48,280 bases of DNA from Candidatus Zixiibacteriota bacterium (GTDB lineage Bacteria; Zixibacteria; MSB-5A5; GN15; FEB-12): positions 1-48,280 of the forward strand of contig JAJRXM010000027.1 in the NCBI GenBank assembly GCA_024276275.1, given 5' to 3'. A program made the position numbers and the translations under genes. The notes beneath the pieces were generated by a model, which was given only the letters and a program-made list of their open reading frames with translations, was not told the origin of the DNA and ran no database searches. The stretch's first letter is position 1. Each line of letters opens with the position of its first letter. This document shows, one piece after another, positions 24,897 through 35,239 of this stretch.

Positions 24897-26258
24897 ATGT
24901 CGATTATAGATAAACTTTTACAAGTGATGCCAAAAGGTCAGGTCTCCACACAAACTGACCATCTGAATGTCGACTCCAAAGATGAATCCACTTTGGAGCC
25001 CGTTATTCCGCTGGCAGTTGTTTGGGTAGATTCAGCCGAACAAATTTCAGATATTGTCAAGTTATGTAATGAAACCGATACTCCTCTCACAACTCGAGGA
25101 GCAGGGTCTGCTTTGGAAGGGTCTACAATTCCTTCCGCAAACGGTATAGTTCTTGATGTCAGTCGAATGACAGATATAATTCAGTTTTGGCCTGATGATT
25201 TGCAAGTTAAAGTACAGCCAGGCATTATATATGATAACTTAAATGATTACTTGAAAAGCGAATCACTCTTTTTCCCCCCCTCCCCCGGTGGTTCAGGTGA
25301 TATTGCCACTATCGGCGGGATGGTATCGACAAATGCCTCTGGTATTTATTCAGTAAAATACGGTGGTACTAAAGATTACATCTTAGAACTTGAAATTGTT
25401 ACCGGTGACGGTATTATTATGAAAATCGGCAACAGAGCGATTAAACGGTCAAGCGGATATAACTTAATTGACCTGATATCCGGCTCTGAGGGTACTTTAG
25501 CTGTTATCACTGCTGTTACCCTCAAATTAGCAGGTTTGCCTGAGGGGCGACTTAAAACAGCCTTTAAGTTTGAATCAGAGAACAATGCCGCACAAGCTGT
25601 ATCAGAAATTTGTAAATACGGTATTGATGTCGCTGCTATAGAGTTCTTGGATAAGAAAGTGATGGAAGCCTTAAATCTACTCAAAGACTATAATCTGCAA
25701 GAGGTACCAGCTTTGTTTTTAGAGTTTCACGGCTCCGACGATGTTGTGCGTTCAAATAATGAAATGGCGGCCTCGATATGCGAAGAATTAGGCGGTTCAG
25801 AATTAAAATTATCCGACGGACAAAATCCTTGGGAAATCAGGCACTATGTTACAGATGCAATCAAGCATAGAAAACCGGGATATACTATTTTAAGAAATGA
25901 TGTTGCCTTCCCTATTTCCAAACTTCCCGAAATGGTCAGTTATTGCAATGCTTTAAGCGATGAATATAAGATTATGATACATGCTTTCGGACATGTCGGT
26001 TTAGGGTTACTCCATGCACTAATTCTTGCTGATAAGACAAATGAAAAAGAATGGGCTCAGGCAATTGAAATGAATGACTTGATAATTAAGAAAACTCTTA
26101 AATTACAGGGTACTATTTCAGGTGAGCATGGTATAGGAGTCGGACATAAAAATCTATTTGCATTAGAACACGGAAATACTGTCACAATTATGCAAAAGAT
26201 TAAAAAACAATTTGACCCTCAAAATATCCTTAATCCCGGTAAAATATTCGATTTATAA
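24897..26258 (+). CDS. GlcD-family FAD-binding oxidase (glycolate oxidase/D-lactate dehydrogenase type)
   Basis: The 453-residue protein has an FAD_binding_4 domain: TRGAGSALEGSTIP at about 65-78, PPSPGGSGDIATIGGMVSTNASG, and SGSEGTLAVITAVTLKL. The C-terminal FAD-oxidase domain has HAFGHVGLGLLHALI and a final SGEHGIGVGHKNL followed by FDPQNILNPGKIF. It would oxidise a 2-hydroxy acid such as D-lactate or glycolate, passing electrons to a quinone or a partner protein. No GlcE/GlcF partner or Fe-S domain is next to it. It has no signal peptide, although the co-transcribed peptidase is exported. Confidence 0.9.
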   Translation: MSIIDKLLQVMPKGQVSTQTDHLNVDSKDESTLEPVIPLAVVWVDSAEQISDIVKLCNETDTPLTTRGAGSALEGSTIPSANGIVLDVSRMTDIIQFWPDDLQVKVQPGIIYDNLNDYLKSESLFFPPSPGGSGDIATIGGMVSTNASGIYSVKYGGTKDYILELEIVTGDGIIMKIGNRAIKRSSGYNLIDLISGSEGTLAVITAVTLKLAGLPEGRLKTAFKFESENNAAQAVSEICKYGIDVAAIEFLDKKVMEALNLLKDYNLQEVPALFLEFHGSDDVVRSNNEMAASICEELGGSELKLSDGQNPWEIRHYVTDAIKHRKPGYTILRNDVAFPISKLPEMVSYCNALSDEYKIMIHAFGHVGLGLLHALILADKTNEKEWAQAIEMNDLIIKKTLKLQGTISGEHGIGVGHKNLFALEHGNTVTIMQKIKKQFDPQNILNPGKIFDL

Positions 26259-26374
26259 CCTTTCAGAGCCTTTAAACAGAACTATTTACACAAACTTGAC
26301 TAAACTGATGTTATTAAATATATTAGGCGAAATATAACTGGAACTATTTTCGCTCGAAAGAATATAAAATAAGT

Positions 26375-27067
26375 ATGAAAACTATTCTTAAAATTATAAT
26401 TGTATTAAGCTTGTCAATTGGGTCTACTTTAGTGGCTCAACCTGAACTTGAAATTTTGCAAAGTGAATTTTCATTCGGTATGATACCTCAAAACTCCACC
26501 GTAGCTCGTTCTTTTTGGTTTAAATCCATAGGTGATGATACTTTAAAGATACTTGAAATTAAAACAGGATGTACATGTGCTATAATGCCGTTAAAACAAG
26601 ATTTTATATTACCGGGTGACAGCATGGAAGTTAAGTTTCTTTGGGATGTTAAAAAGCGGGTTTTTCAGATTGGACGTTATCCATACATTTTTACAAATGC
26701 TTCTGATGAGCCGTATCGAATGGCTTTGACCGGAGAAGTTCATTTGACTCTTGATTCAGCGAAACCTGTTTCAATTACTCCATATAAATGCGAATTATCA
26801 AAAATTAATGATATTTCTATCAATGAGGTTGAATTTACTCTTACAAATAGAACAGATCAAGATTTACAAATAACCCTTTTAACACCTTCCGTTGATGAAT
26901 GTATTATTGAAATGCCTCTCATGATTGCTGCTAACGGAAAAGCTGTCGGAAAAATTAAAGTAAAAGATGAATTCCTCGATAAAGAATTTAAAGGCTCTAT
27001 AACAATAGTATTTGATAATACGAATAATACCCGTATTTCAATACCGTATAGAAGAAAAATATTTTAA
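26375..27067 (+). CDS. DUF1573 exported protein with C-x-C motif
   Basis: The 230-residue protein has a signal peptide of about 22 residues ending in VAQ. A DUF1573 (Ig-like, ASH-related) domain follows: FSFGMIPQNSTVARSFWFKS, then KILEIKTGCTC with Cys66 and Cys68, and ILPGDSMEVKF. The rest is a second beta domain. DUF1573 proteins of the FCB group usually carry a CGCT motif whose role is unknown; redox or metal binding is possible. A close paralogue follows 39 bases after its stop. Confidence 0.85.
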   Translation: MKTILKIIIVLSLSIGSTLVAQPELEILQSEFSFGMIPQNSTVARSFWFKSIGDDTLKILEIKTGCTCAIMPLKQDFILPGDSMEVKFLWDVKKRVFQIGRYPYIFTNASDEPYRMALTGEVHLTLDSAKPVSITPYKCELSKINDISINEVEFTLTNRTDQDLQITLLTPSVDECIIEMPLMIAANGKAVGKIKVKDEFLDKEFKGSITIVFDNTNNTRISIPYRRKIF

Positions 27068-27106
27068 GTAATAATTTACTACATAAATGAAAGGCTATTT
27101 AACTAT

Positions 27107-27844
27107 ATGAAAAAGTTAATCTTACTAACAGGTGCCTTACTCATTCTGTTGGGAACAACTCAAATTTCAGCAGCTCCTCGCTTGACAATGCCTGAATCTG
27201 CTTTCAATTTTGGGTATGCTCCACAAAATTCTAAAATCAGTCATGAGTTCTGGCTTCATTCAACAGGTGATGATTCCCTGAAAATAATTAAAATTGTCCC
27301 CGGTTGAGGATGCACAAAAGCTCCTTTAGAAAAAAAGGAACTGGCTGTCGGTGACAGTACAAGACTTGAAATTATTTTCAGTACAAAAAAATATAAAAGC
27401 CATATTACCAAAAAACCTAAAATTCAAACGAATGAAGGTCCACCTGATAAAAGGGTTCAAATAATTGTTGATGTTGTCGCGAGACCTGACTCAACATATC
27501 CGTTAGTTATGAAACCGTATAAACTCGACTTATCGCAATTCGGTGAAAAACTGAGAGATAAAATCAATTTTACTATTTCTAATGTCTCAGATGAAAAAAT
27601 TGATCTCACTATAGTTTCGTATGCGAGCAAGTTTTTTGAGATTACTATGCCGTCATCTGTTGATGCCGGAAAAACTATTTCATGCAGCTTAAAGCTGAAT
27701 AAAGATATTTTAAAACAAAACTTTGAAAAATCTTTTACTATTGAAACAAGTGACTCTAAAAAAACAAGATTTACTGTACCGGTGAAACGTCAAGTTAGGT
27801 CTTCTACACAGGCTGATACAAAAACGGTAAAACGCGGAAAATAA
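27107..27844 (+). CDS. DUF1573 paralogue with in-frame TGA at the first Cys of the CGCT motif; candidate selenoprotein
   Basis: The ATG at 27107 gives a signal peptide (KKLILLTGALLILLGTTQISA) and FNFGYAPQNSKISHEFWLHS as in the neighbour. Codon 67 is TGA (27305-27307). It is followed in frame by GCTKAPLEKKELAVGDST and an uninterrupted frame to TAA at 27844, 245 codons in all counting the TGA. Alignment with the upstream paralogue puts the TGA exactly on Cys66 of KTGCTC. The family motif CGCT would become UGCT. A hairpin at 27322-27339 follows: 6 bp, with a loop of six bases whose second base is G, starting 20 bases after TGA. This fits the general bacterial SECIS layout. A nonsense mutation of a Cys codon is the alternative. 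The piece starting at 27509 is only the C-terminus. Confidence 0.7.
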
Positions 27845-27856
27845 ATGTTTATGCAA

Positions 27857-27893
27857 TAAAAAAGCCGCCTTTTTGACAAAGGCGGCTTTTTTT
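27857..27893. terminator. Bidirectional rho-independent terminator
   Basis: A 12-bp stem AAAGCCGCCTTT/AAAGGCGGCTTT (27861-27872, 27878-27889) has a 5-base loop and A/T runs on both sides. It separates the convergent DUF1573 and GWxTD genes. Confidence 0.93.
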
Positions 27894-27904
27894 ATATCCG
27901 GTAT

Positions 27905-29344
27905 TTATTTTTCAAAGAGGTCCATGAAACCTGATAAAATCCAATCAGCCCACTGTTTATCATAAACCTCACCTGTTACATCTGAATGTACTAAGCGATA
28001 ATCATCATCCCCATAGTAATCTTCAAATACAAAGATTGACCCGGTACCTTCCTTTGAGTGGTAATACCAAATAACAAATGGATTACCCGAACTGGGAGCT
28101 TCTTTATCATCACGTTCTTCCCACATACCGTATTCCATAAATATACGTCCACGGTCTGTAAGCCAGCCGTTTGTCAATTTTTCGTTTGTTGAATAATTTT
28201 TATTTGCATATAAATACCGTCTGATTATTTCTTCCCTGAATTCATTTTTATCTTTACTCGGTGTAGGGTCATGTTCTGCCCACACAGCTTTAAGATAATT
28301 TTCCTTCCCTCTATCTCCAAGACTATTCAAAACTCGTTGCTCGTCGTTTGTCAGGAGGTAGGTGATTAGCTGCAGCTTTTGTTTGAGAGTAAGATTATTA
28401 TATGGATCATCATATTTTGAAATCTCCTGAGCGGCAAGCAATACTTCTTTAGGTGAAATGATAGAAATCGGAAGGTACGCCGTATCTGCTTTTTTTGTAG
28501 ATAAGTCAAAAACGATAACCTCAATAGAATAGATCCCTTTATTCCAACCGGCTATATCAATCGTTTCTACAAAGACAGCAGAACTCCCCGGTTTTTTACT
28601 TAATCTTGAGCCAAACATCTGATAGATATTCTTATCTTTGTCTAGAGCATTGATAATAAGTTGATATTTAGTTCTTGAATTTTCAGTATATTCTAAGTTG
28701 TAGATTTCTCCATAAAGAAATAGTGATTTATCAGTATCTGAAAAAACAGAGACAGGATTCATAAGCAAATTGTATCCGTTTTTATTAATCAAAGGATTTA
28801 CACGTGTTGTATCAGAACCTACATAGTCGGCATTGTAAGCCGAGCTTAAATTACTAATATTAACAGAATTTTCTTTTGAACTTTTTTCTACCGTTATTTT
28901 ATCAATATAAAATTCACCCTTTTTTTTGCTGACGACATCAATGATTGTAACTCGAGCAGAATAAATACCCGGCTTTACATATAGAGAAAGTTTATTAAAC
29001 AACCGTAAATTATTTGATTTAGCATCATCGGCAGATTTAGCAGCAACGGTGAACAAAGTATTAGTTGAGTCTATCGGGAAACCGCTAACATCCAAAAGTT
29101 CAACATGAGCAAAAATACGTGCATAATAATTAGTGCCGGTAGAGTCTGGCATATAAAATTCAAAGTTGTTTCTATTGAGAGTAAACGGGAACTCTACCAA
29201 TGACACAGAATCAAGGTCAGGATCATTGTAAACAGTCGCATTGGCATAAACGGCAATGTCTGTTAAGTTAATCTCTGAGGATACTGCAATTTGAGTAACA
29301 CAACATGATAATAATAAAACAAAAATAAGACTCTTTATATTCAC
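27905..29344 (-). CDS. GWxTD domain protein (exported)
   Basis: The 479-residue protein starts at GTG 29344, with AAGGAG about 10 bases upstream. A signal peptide ends near AVSSE. Two beta-rich domains fill about 25-310 with Asp/Lys-rich strands, and a short helix (LTLKQKLQLITYLL) follows. The GWxTD region is EHDPTPSKDKNEF, then NGWLTDRGRIFMEYG with the Gly-Trp-x-Thr-Asp motif, and VIWYYHSKE. GWxTD proteins are typical of Acidobacteriota, Gemmatimonadota and FCB-like phyla, and their biochemical role is unknown. It is the last of two GWxTD genes downstream of the ABC permeases. Confidence 0.85.
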   Translation of the reverse strand: MNIKSLIFVLLLSCCVTQIAVSSEINLTDIAVYANATVYNDPDLDSVSLVEFPFTLNRNNFEFYMPDSTGTNYYARIFAHVELLDVSGFPIDSTNTLFTVAAKSADDAKSNNLRLFNKLSLYVKPGIYSARVTIIDVVSKKKGEFYIDKITVEKSSKENSVNISNLSSAYNADYVGSDTTRVNPLINKNGYNLLMNPVSVFSDTDKSLFLYGEIYNLEYTENSRTKYQLIINALDKDKNIYQMFGSRLSKKPGSSAVFVETIDIAGWNKGIYSIEVIVFDLSTKKADTAYLPISIISPKEVLLAAQEISKYDDPYNNLTLKQKLQLITYLLTNDEQRVLNSLGDRGKENYLKAVWAEHDPTPSKDKNEFREEIIRRYLYANKNYSTNEKLTNGWLTDRGRIFMEYGMWEERDDKEAPSSGNPFVIWYYHSKEGTGSIFVFEDYYGDDDYRLVHSDVTGEVYDKQWADWILSGFMDLFEK

Positions 29345-29364
29345 CTTATAGACTCCTTTTGATT

Positions 29365-30681
29365 CTAATATCTTTGAAATAACCCGTCATACGGATATAT
29401 CAATCGGTATTCACAGTCTTCATTTACATCAACAAATACAAACCTCAGGTATTTGGAACCGTGATAATAATGCCATTCCTGATAAGGTCTTTTTTCAGGT
29501 ACAACAGGATAGTCATCAATCTGATCAGGTTCACCGTACATAATATAGATCCGACCACGGTCTGTCTTCCACCCGTTTCCAAACAGGTATGAGAAATTTA
29601 TATTTGCAACAGCTATTCTTCTATAGAATTCACTTTTAGCTTCATTTTCGTACGTTCCGGGCGTAGGGTCTTGTTTCTCCCAATACGCATTGATTGCCTC
29701 TAATCGTTCGGTATATGTTTCTTTTCCTTTTAGAGCATTTACTTCTTCTTTAGATGCGATTATTTCAATCTGTTTTATCAACATCTTGTAATCATATTTT
29801 ATTAGAGCTTGAGGTGTCCAGGCAATTTCAAAATCTTTATACTTTGTTGTGATTTTTTTGTTTCGTTTTCCCCGTAGTGTAATTATCAGTTCATAATGTC
29901 CGGGGCGTAAATCTTCAATAGCAATTTCTCGAAATTGACGTATCACAGGTCCCTCAAAAGCAGTTGTGAGCGAATCACGGTAGAGCATCCCTTTGGAGTC
30001 ATGCCTTAGGACAGTTTCAACTTTGACATCTTCAAACTTTTCTGAACCTTGATAGATTTCCATGTAGAAATAAATTGACATGTTTTTGTCGGTTCCGTAT
30101 TTATGACGAACAGAAGGTATCAATTGATGGCTTCCCTTATCAAAGACCGAGCCTTCTTCTGTGGAAGGAGCAATTGCTTGGATTAACTCAATATCTGATA
30201 TCTTTGGTTTCTTATTTTTATATTTTTTTACTTTTACCTTAAACTTCTTTATTTTTTCTATATTGTGAATCGGGTCGTATAAGCGGGCAATAACTTCGTA
30301 TTTCCCTTCCTCTACCATAAAGTTTACCTGGTTGGTGCGATAATCTGTCTTAGATGTTGTTTTTCTTTTATCTTTTACCCGCACAAGCTGGCTATGTTGA
30401 TAACTATCGTATTTTTTATTCTTTTTGAATAAATCAATTGAGATTTCATACTCTGCTTCAAAGGCATTATCAATCTCTTCAAAACTAAGAGTAGCATTAA
30501 AAATCTGATAATAAACTTCTAATCGTGCTATTTTTTCTGCTGAGTCTGATTTAAAAAGAGCATAGTCTAGGGCGTAGTATTCGTTTTTATCACTACCTCT
30601 TGACGTTCTAAAAAATTGTGCAGATACTGTAACAGCACAAAGAGTGATTATAATAAATAGTAGTAGTTTTTCTTTTCTCAT
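29365..30681 (-). CDS. GWxTD domain protein (exported)
   Basis: The 438-residue protein has a signal peptide (LLLFIIITLCAVTVSAQ). A beta-rich domain follows: SRGSDKNEYYALDYALFKSD, YYQIFNATLSFEE, and Lys-rich strands. The C-terminal GWxTD module contains WEKQDPTPGTYENEAKSEFY and FGNGWKTDRGRIYIMYGEPD. The same layout in the next gene indicates an old tandem duplication with divergence; the two share the DPTP, GW and DRGR positions. It begins 20 bases upstream of its paralogue. No SD is seen before the ATG. Location is probably periplasm or outer membrane; no enzymatic motif is known for the family. Confidence 0.85.
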   Translation of the reverse strand: MRKEKLLLFIIITLCAVTVSAQFFRTSRGSDKNEYYALDYALFKSDSAEKIARLEVYYQIFNATLSFEEIDNAFEAEYEISIDLFKKNKKYDSYQHSQLVRVKDKRKTTSKTDYRTNQVNFMVEEGKYEVIARLYDPIHNIEKIKKFKVKVKKYKNKKPKISDIELIQAIAPSTEEGSVFDKGSHQLIPSVRHKYGTDKNMSIYFYMEIYQGSEKFEDVKVETVLRHDSKGMLYRDSLTTAFEGPVIRQFREIAIEDLRPGHYELIITLRGKRNKKITTKYKDFEIAWTPQALIKYDYKMLIKQIEIIASKEEVNALKGKETYTERLEAINAYWEKQDPTPGTYENEAKSEFYRRIAVANINFSYLFGNGWKTDRGRIYIMYGEPDQIDDYPVVPEKRPYQEWHYYHGSKYLRFVFVDVNEDCEYRLIYPYDGLFQRY

Positions 30682-30789
30682 ACTTCATCTTGGTTTTAAG
30701 GAACACAAACTTTCCTATATAATTATACAAAATTGTTCATATAGGACAATATAAAAATAGACGTTCGTGTAGGCTGAAATGTTGAATTT

Positions 30790-32043
30790 TTATTCGTAGC
30801 GAAGTGCTTCAATAGGGTCAAGACGAGATGCTTTTACAGCCGGATAAACTCCTGAAACAAGTCCGACCGTAACAGAAACAAAAAAACCTATCAGAATCCA
30901 AAAAACAGGTAAAGATAACGGCCATCCCGCCATGCCGTTAACTGCTAATCCTAAAGAAACCCCGAAAAGTACTCCAATAACTCCCCCGGTAGCCGAAAGC
31001 GTCATAGCCTCGGTAAGAAATTGCAGTATTATATTAGACCGCTTGGCACCGATTGCTTTTCGAACTCCTATTTCACGAGTCCGTTCTGTTACAGAAACCA
31101 ACATTATATTCATAACTCCGATTCCGCCGACCATAAGACCTACAGAGGTTATGACAAGCATAACAAGATAAATAGTATCAGTTATACCTCCGATAAAATC
31201 TTTAAACTGTTGCTGAGTTTCCAAAGCAAAATTATCTTCTTTGTTGAAAGGTACTTTACGGTGGATTCGTAATGTAGATATTATTTCATCCTGGGCTTCA
31301 TCCATTAGGTTAAGTGAAATCGGTTTAACAAAAAGGGTAAGAGCTTTATCCCAGGGATATAATTTCTTAGAGGTTTCCAAAGGCATCAAGACCATTTCAT
31401 TTACTTCACTATTTCCAAAATTTGATTTTACTTTTTCCATGACACCGATAACTTGAAATTTATTCCCGTTTACACGAATTTCTTCGCCGATAACTTTTTC
31501 ACCAAAGGGAAATAAAACATCTGCTATGTCAGATCCGATAACACAGACCATTGACTTAATCTGATTATCGATGTCAGTTATAAACCGACCTTCTTTTACT
31601 TCTTTATTATTAACTTTTAAATAATCCGGCCAGGAACCTATTATTGGCGGTCTATTATATTTCCTGTTTTTATATTTAGCTTCATTACCTCCTTGAAGGT
31701 AATAATGATTCTGAGGTGCTACGCCGTCAATAGTTTTACAATTTTCTTGAATTGCCAATGCTTCTGTTTCAGTTATTTCAGGACGGTTTCTTTCAGAATC
31801 GGATAAATCATCCCAATTAATATTAGATTTAAATGTACTTACCATTATGATATTAGAACCGATAGAGTCTATCTCTTCGTTCATGGCACCGTTCAGACCG
31901 TCAATAATAGATGCCATCCCTATTACAGAACTCACTCCGACCATCACTCCTAAGATTGTAAGTCCGGAACGCAGCTTGTTGCCTCTAATAGCTGAAAGTG
32001 CCAGCATGATTGAATTTTTTACTTCTATCCAGCTTAGAATCAT
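30790..32043 (-). CDS. MacB/FtsX-type ABC transporter permease (third of three)
   Basis: The start at ATG 32043 is four bases after the previous gene's stop and aligns with the paralogue's MILSWVEV; the reading from 32079 overlaps that gene. The 417-residue protein has the MacB_PCD domain: a first helix around [19 protein letters not shown], a periplasmic domain of about 220 residues, and three C-terminal helices. The latter carry [21 protein letters not shown] and [13 protein letters not shown], the FtsX-like coupling helix. The C-terminal end [12 protein letters not shown] matches its neighbour. It differs from the next permease mainly in the periplasmic domain. Confidence 0.92.
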   Translation of the reverse strand: MILSWIEVKNSIMLALSAIRGNKLRSGLTILGVMVGVSSVIGMASIIDGLNGAMNEEIDSIGSNIIMVSTFKSNINWDDLSDSERNRPEITETEALAIQENCKTIDGVAPQNHYYLQGGNEAKYKNRKYNRPPIIGSWPDYLKVNNKEVKEGRFITDIDNQIKSMVCVIGSDIADVLFPFGEKVIGEEIRVNGNKFQVIGVMEKVKSNFGNSEVNEMVLMPLETSKKLYPWDKALTLFVKPISLNLMDEAQDEIISTLRIHRKVPFNKEDNFALETQQQFKDFIGGITDTIYLVMLVITSVGLMVGGIGVMNIMLVSVTERTREIGVRKAIGAKRSNIILQFLTEAMTLSATGGVIGVLFGVSLGLAVNGMAGWPLSLPVFWILIGFFVSVTVGLVSGVYPAVKASRLDPIEALRYE

Positions 32044-32047
32044 ATTA

Positions 32048-33298
32048 TTACTCGTAACGGAGAGCTTCGATTGGATCAAGGCGAGATGCTTTGATTGCCG
32101 GGTAGACTCCCGAAACTAACCCGACAGAGACTGAAACCAGAAAACCGATTATTATCCAGAAAATAGGTAATGCTAACGGCCATCCGATAAGACCGTTTAT
32201 CAGTAATCCTATAGAAACACCGAAAACAACTCCGATAATTCCACCGGTAGCCGAAAGAGTCATTGCTTCAGTTAAGAACTGCAATATAATATTAGAACGT
32301 TTAGCACCGATTGCTTTTCGTATACCGATTTCTCGAGTACGTTCTGTTACAGAAACCAACATTATATTCATAACCCCGATTCCGCCGACCATCAATCCGA
32401 CAGAGGTTATGACAAGCATAACTAGATATATAGTATCAGTTATACCACCGATAAAATCTTTAAATTGATCCTGCGTAGATAAAGCAAAATTATCTTTTTT
32501 ATTAAAAGGTACTTCTCTAAAATTACGTAAAACTCCGGTAATCTCGTCAACAGCTTCATCCATAAGGTTATAGCTTACAGACCTTGCTATTAAAAATAGT
32601 TCTTTTTCCCAAGGATGAATTTTACTAAATGTAGAAAGAGGTAATGCAATAAGACCGTTAATTTGGTCGTTGCCAAAATTAGAACTTACTTTTTCTAACA
32701 CACCGATTACAGCAAATTTATTTCCGTTTACACGTATTTCTTTACCGATTGCTGTTTCTTCGGGAAACAAAATATCTTTTATGTCCGAGCCGATAACGCA
32801 CGTCATAGCTCTAAGTTGTTCATCAGTTTTAGAAAAGAACCGTCCGGATTTTAAAGATTTGTTATTTACTTTCATGAAATCCGGCCAGGTACCCATAAGA
32901 CTTGGGTTATTAAACCTTCTATTTTTAAATTTGGCTTCGTTCCCCCCCGGTTTTCGATAATAATTTTGAGGAGACACACCTTCGACATAATCACAATTAG
33001 CTAAAATTGTACGGGCTTCATCTTCTGTGATTGGAGGGCGGTTTCTATCTTCATCTGAAAGTTTAGAACGATCTACACTTTGATCATATTTAGTTATCCA
33101 AATCACATTTGACCCCAAAGAGTCAATCTCCTCGTTCATAGCTCCGTTTAAACCGTCAATAATTGCTGCCATACCGATAACAGAACTGACCCCTACCATT
33201 ACACCTAAAATTGTAAGTCCCGAACGAAGTTTATTCCCACCGATTGCCGAAAGAGCAAGCAGGATTGAATTTCTTACTTCTACCCAGCTAAGTATCAT
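32048..33298 (-). CDS. MacB/FtsX-type ABC transporter permease (second of three)
   Basis: The 416-residue protein is near-identical to its downstream neighbour across the membrane segments: [40 protein letters not shown] and the helix [12 protein letters not shown]. The periplasmic part diverges at [20 protein letters not shown] versus the corresponding region. Both carry a PFNKxDNFAL element before the second helix. The pattern suggests tandem duplication followed by change in the substrate-contacting part. It starts four bases after the previous permease. Confidence 0.92.
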   Translation of the reverse strand: MILSWVEVRNSILLALSAIGGNKLRSGLTILGVMVGVSSVIGMAAIIDGLNGAMNEEIDSLGSNVIWITKYDQSVDRSKLSDEDRNRPPITEDEARTILANCDYVEGVSPQNYYRKPGGNEAKFKNRRFNNPSLMGTWPDFMKVNNKSLKSGRFFSKTDEQLRAMTCVIGSDIKDILFPEETAIGKEIRVNGNKFAVIGVLEKVSSNFGNDQINGLIALPLSTFSKIHPWEKELFLIARSVSYNLMDEAVDEITGVLRNFREVPFNKKDNFALSTQDQFKDFIGGITDTIYLVMLVITSVGLMVGGIGVMNIMLVSVTERTREIGIRKAIGAKRSNIILQFLTEAMTLSATGGIIGVVFGVSIGLLINGLIGWPLALPIFWIIIGFLVSVSVGLVSGVYPAIKASRLDPIEALRYE

Positions 33299-33302
33299 TG
33301 TC

Positions 33303-34526
33303 TTACTCGTAACTTAATGCTTTTATAGGATCAAGCTTTGCTGCTTTCATGGCAGGATAAATTCCAAACACAAGTCCGATTACAGTTGAAATTCCAAAAC
33401 CGATTGATATGGCTAAAACAGAGGGAGATATTTCCATTCCAAAATTACTAACTAAAAGAGCCTTGGCAATTATAAATCCGGCAAGAACTCCAATAAAACC
33501 GCCTATAAATGTTACTAAAAGGGATTCAAATAAAAATTGTATAAGAATATGTATCTGTTTTGCTCCCAATGCTTTTCTTATACCAATTTCTCTGGTTCTT
33601 TCAGAGACTGCTACCATCATAATATTCATTACGACAATACCACCGACAACAACAGAGATAGATGAAATTCCTATAAGTCCCATTCGGATAATCTTTGTAA
33701 TAGAATTCAATACTTCTAAAATAGAATCAGCAGTAAGAATATCAAAATCATCATCTTCATTAAACGGAACATGACGCTGTGCCCGTAAAACGACCCGAAC
33801 CTGATCCATAGCATCAGGTAAGTCAGCTACAGAATTAGCTTTGATAACCAGACTTAATCCCCTACGCGGAGTACCAAACTGTTTCGTGTAAGCAGAAAGC
33901 GGTATAAGTACAAAGTTGTCTTGACTTTCACCAAAGGTAGCACCCATTTCTTTAGCTAAACCGATAACAGTATAAGATGAGTTGCCAATTTTTATAGTTT
34001 TACCTATTGGGTCGATATTGCTAAAAAATTCTTTTTTTATTTCGTTACCGATAAATACAACTTGTTTGCGATATATATCATCTTCGTAAGAATGAAATCT
34101 ACCTTGAGCAACTTCAATATCAACAATGTCTATATAATTATAAGTTGCTGCTCCCACCAATACAGACCGAAGCGATTTATCTTTATATTTTATAGATGCT
34201 CTGTTAAAAGCACGAGGAGAAATTTTTTCAACTAAATCGCATGTTTCTTCTATCAATTCAACGGTTTCAGCTTCAATAGGTTTCCGTTTCATTTTTTTTA
34301 AAAATTCTTCATGCGACATAGCCATGCCTATTTTTTGAACAAAAAATGTAGACGGTCCCAATCGGGATAAATCATCTTCAACCGATTGTGCCATACCTTC
34401 AAGAGCTGAGATAATAGTCATTACCGATGTAACCCCGATCATCACCCCTAACAAAGTCAAAGATGACCGTAGTTTATTGGCTTGTAGTGCATCAAATGCT
34501 ATTTTGAATAATGCTCCACCTATCAT
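33303..34526 (-). CDS. MacB/FtsX-type ABC transporter permease (first of three)
   Basis: The 407-residue permease has the same topology: helix near [20 protein letters not shown], a periplasmic domain, and [19 protein letters not shown] followed by three helices. It is clearly more distant from the other two, particularly in the periplasmic domain. It starts two bases after the ATPase gene stop (a TGA). A MacB-like transporter normally pairs one permease as homodimer with an ATPase; here three permease genes follow a single ATPase. Confidence 0.92.
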   Translation of the reverse strand: MIGGALFKIAFDALQANKLRSSLTLLGVMIGVTSVMTIISALEGMAQSVEDDLSRLGPSTFFVQKIGMAMSHEEFLKKMKRKPIEAETVELIEETCDLVEKISPRAFNRASIKYKDKSLRSVLVGAATYNYIDIVDIEVAQGRFHSYEDDIYRKQVVFIGNEIKKEFFSNIDPIGKTIKIGNSSYTVIGLAKEMGATFGESQDNFVLIPLSAYTKQFGTPRRGLSLVIKANSVADLPDAMDQVRVVLRAQRHVPFNEDDDFDILTADSILEVLNSITKIIRMGLIGISSISVVVGGIVVMNIMMVAVSERTREIGIRKALGAKQIHILIQFLFESLLVTFIGGFIGVLAGFIIAKALLVSNFGMEISPSVLAISIGFGISTVIGLVFGIYPAMKAAKLDPIKALSYE

Positions 34527-34528
34527 AA

Positions 34529-35236
34529 TCAGTTTACCGCGTTTCTCATCTCTTGAGTTACTATTTCATCGGTTGATATCTGACCATCTAAGATTGTTAT
34601 CACTCGTTTTGCTTTTAAAGCTATACTGCGTTCGTGGGTTACTACAATAATAGTATTACCTTGTTTATGCAGTTCATCAAATAATCCCATTATTTCTATT
34701 GATGTTTTACTGTCCAAATTTCCGGTTGGTTCATCAGCTAAAATCAATGAAGGGTCGTTTACTAATGCTCTGGCAATTGCTACTCTTTGTCTTTGACCAC
34801 CGGATAATTCACTCGGTTTATGAGTTACTCTATCGGCAAGATCGACACGGGTTAAGGCGAGAATTGCTTTATCTTTTCGCTCTTGCGTAGAGGAACCGTT
34901 ATAGATTAAAGGTAGCTCCACATTATGAAGTGCCGTAGCTCTTGCTAGAAGATTAAATGTTTGGAATACAAAACCTATTTCACGATTACGGATATTTGCC
35001 AACTCATCGTCTGACATACGGCTGACATCTTTGTTGTTTAATGTATAATTACCTTGCGAAGGTGTGTCTAGGCAGCCAATCAAATTCATGAGTGTAGATT
35101 TGCCCGAACCGGACGGACCCATGATAGCAACATATTCACCCTTCTCAATTTCCAATGTAGCTCCTCTAAGGGCGTGAACTGTTTCGGCACCCATCTCATA
35201 AGTTTTCCAGAGGTCTTTTGTTTCTATCAGTGCCAT
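34529..35236 (-). CDS. MacB/LolD-type ABC transporter ATPase
   Basis: The 235-residue ATPase has Walker [10 protein letters not shown] at about 40-48 and the Q-loop [16 protein letters not shown]. The ABC signature is [15 protein letters not shown], and Walker B is [12 protein letters not shown]. The switch His lies in VVTHE. It has no fused membrane domain, so it must pair with one or more of the three permeases downstream. It begins three bases after the adaptor stop codon and powers a MacAB-like machine. Confidence 0.95.
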   Translation of the reverse strand: MALIETKDLWKTYEMGAETVHALRGATLEIEKGEYVAIMGPSGSGKSTLMNLIGCLDTPSQGNYTLNNKDVSRMSDDELANIRNREIGFVFQTFNLLARATALHNVELPLIYNGSSTQERKDKAILALTRVDLADRVTHKPSELSGGQRQRVAIARALVNDPSLILADEPTGNLDSKTSIEIMGLFDELHKQGNTIIVVTHERSIALKAKRVITILDGQISTDEIVTQEMRNAVN

Positions 35237-35239
35237 AGT

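Noticed and set aside
27305-27307. Genome-wide reassignment of TGA to Trp or Gly
   Set aside because: TGA is used as a true stop in ATGA overlaps at 17801-17804, 18832-18835 and 21871-21874, and at 34529-34531.
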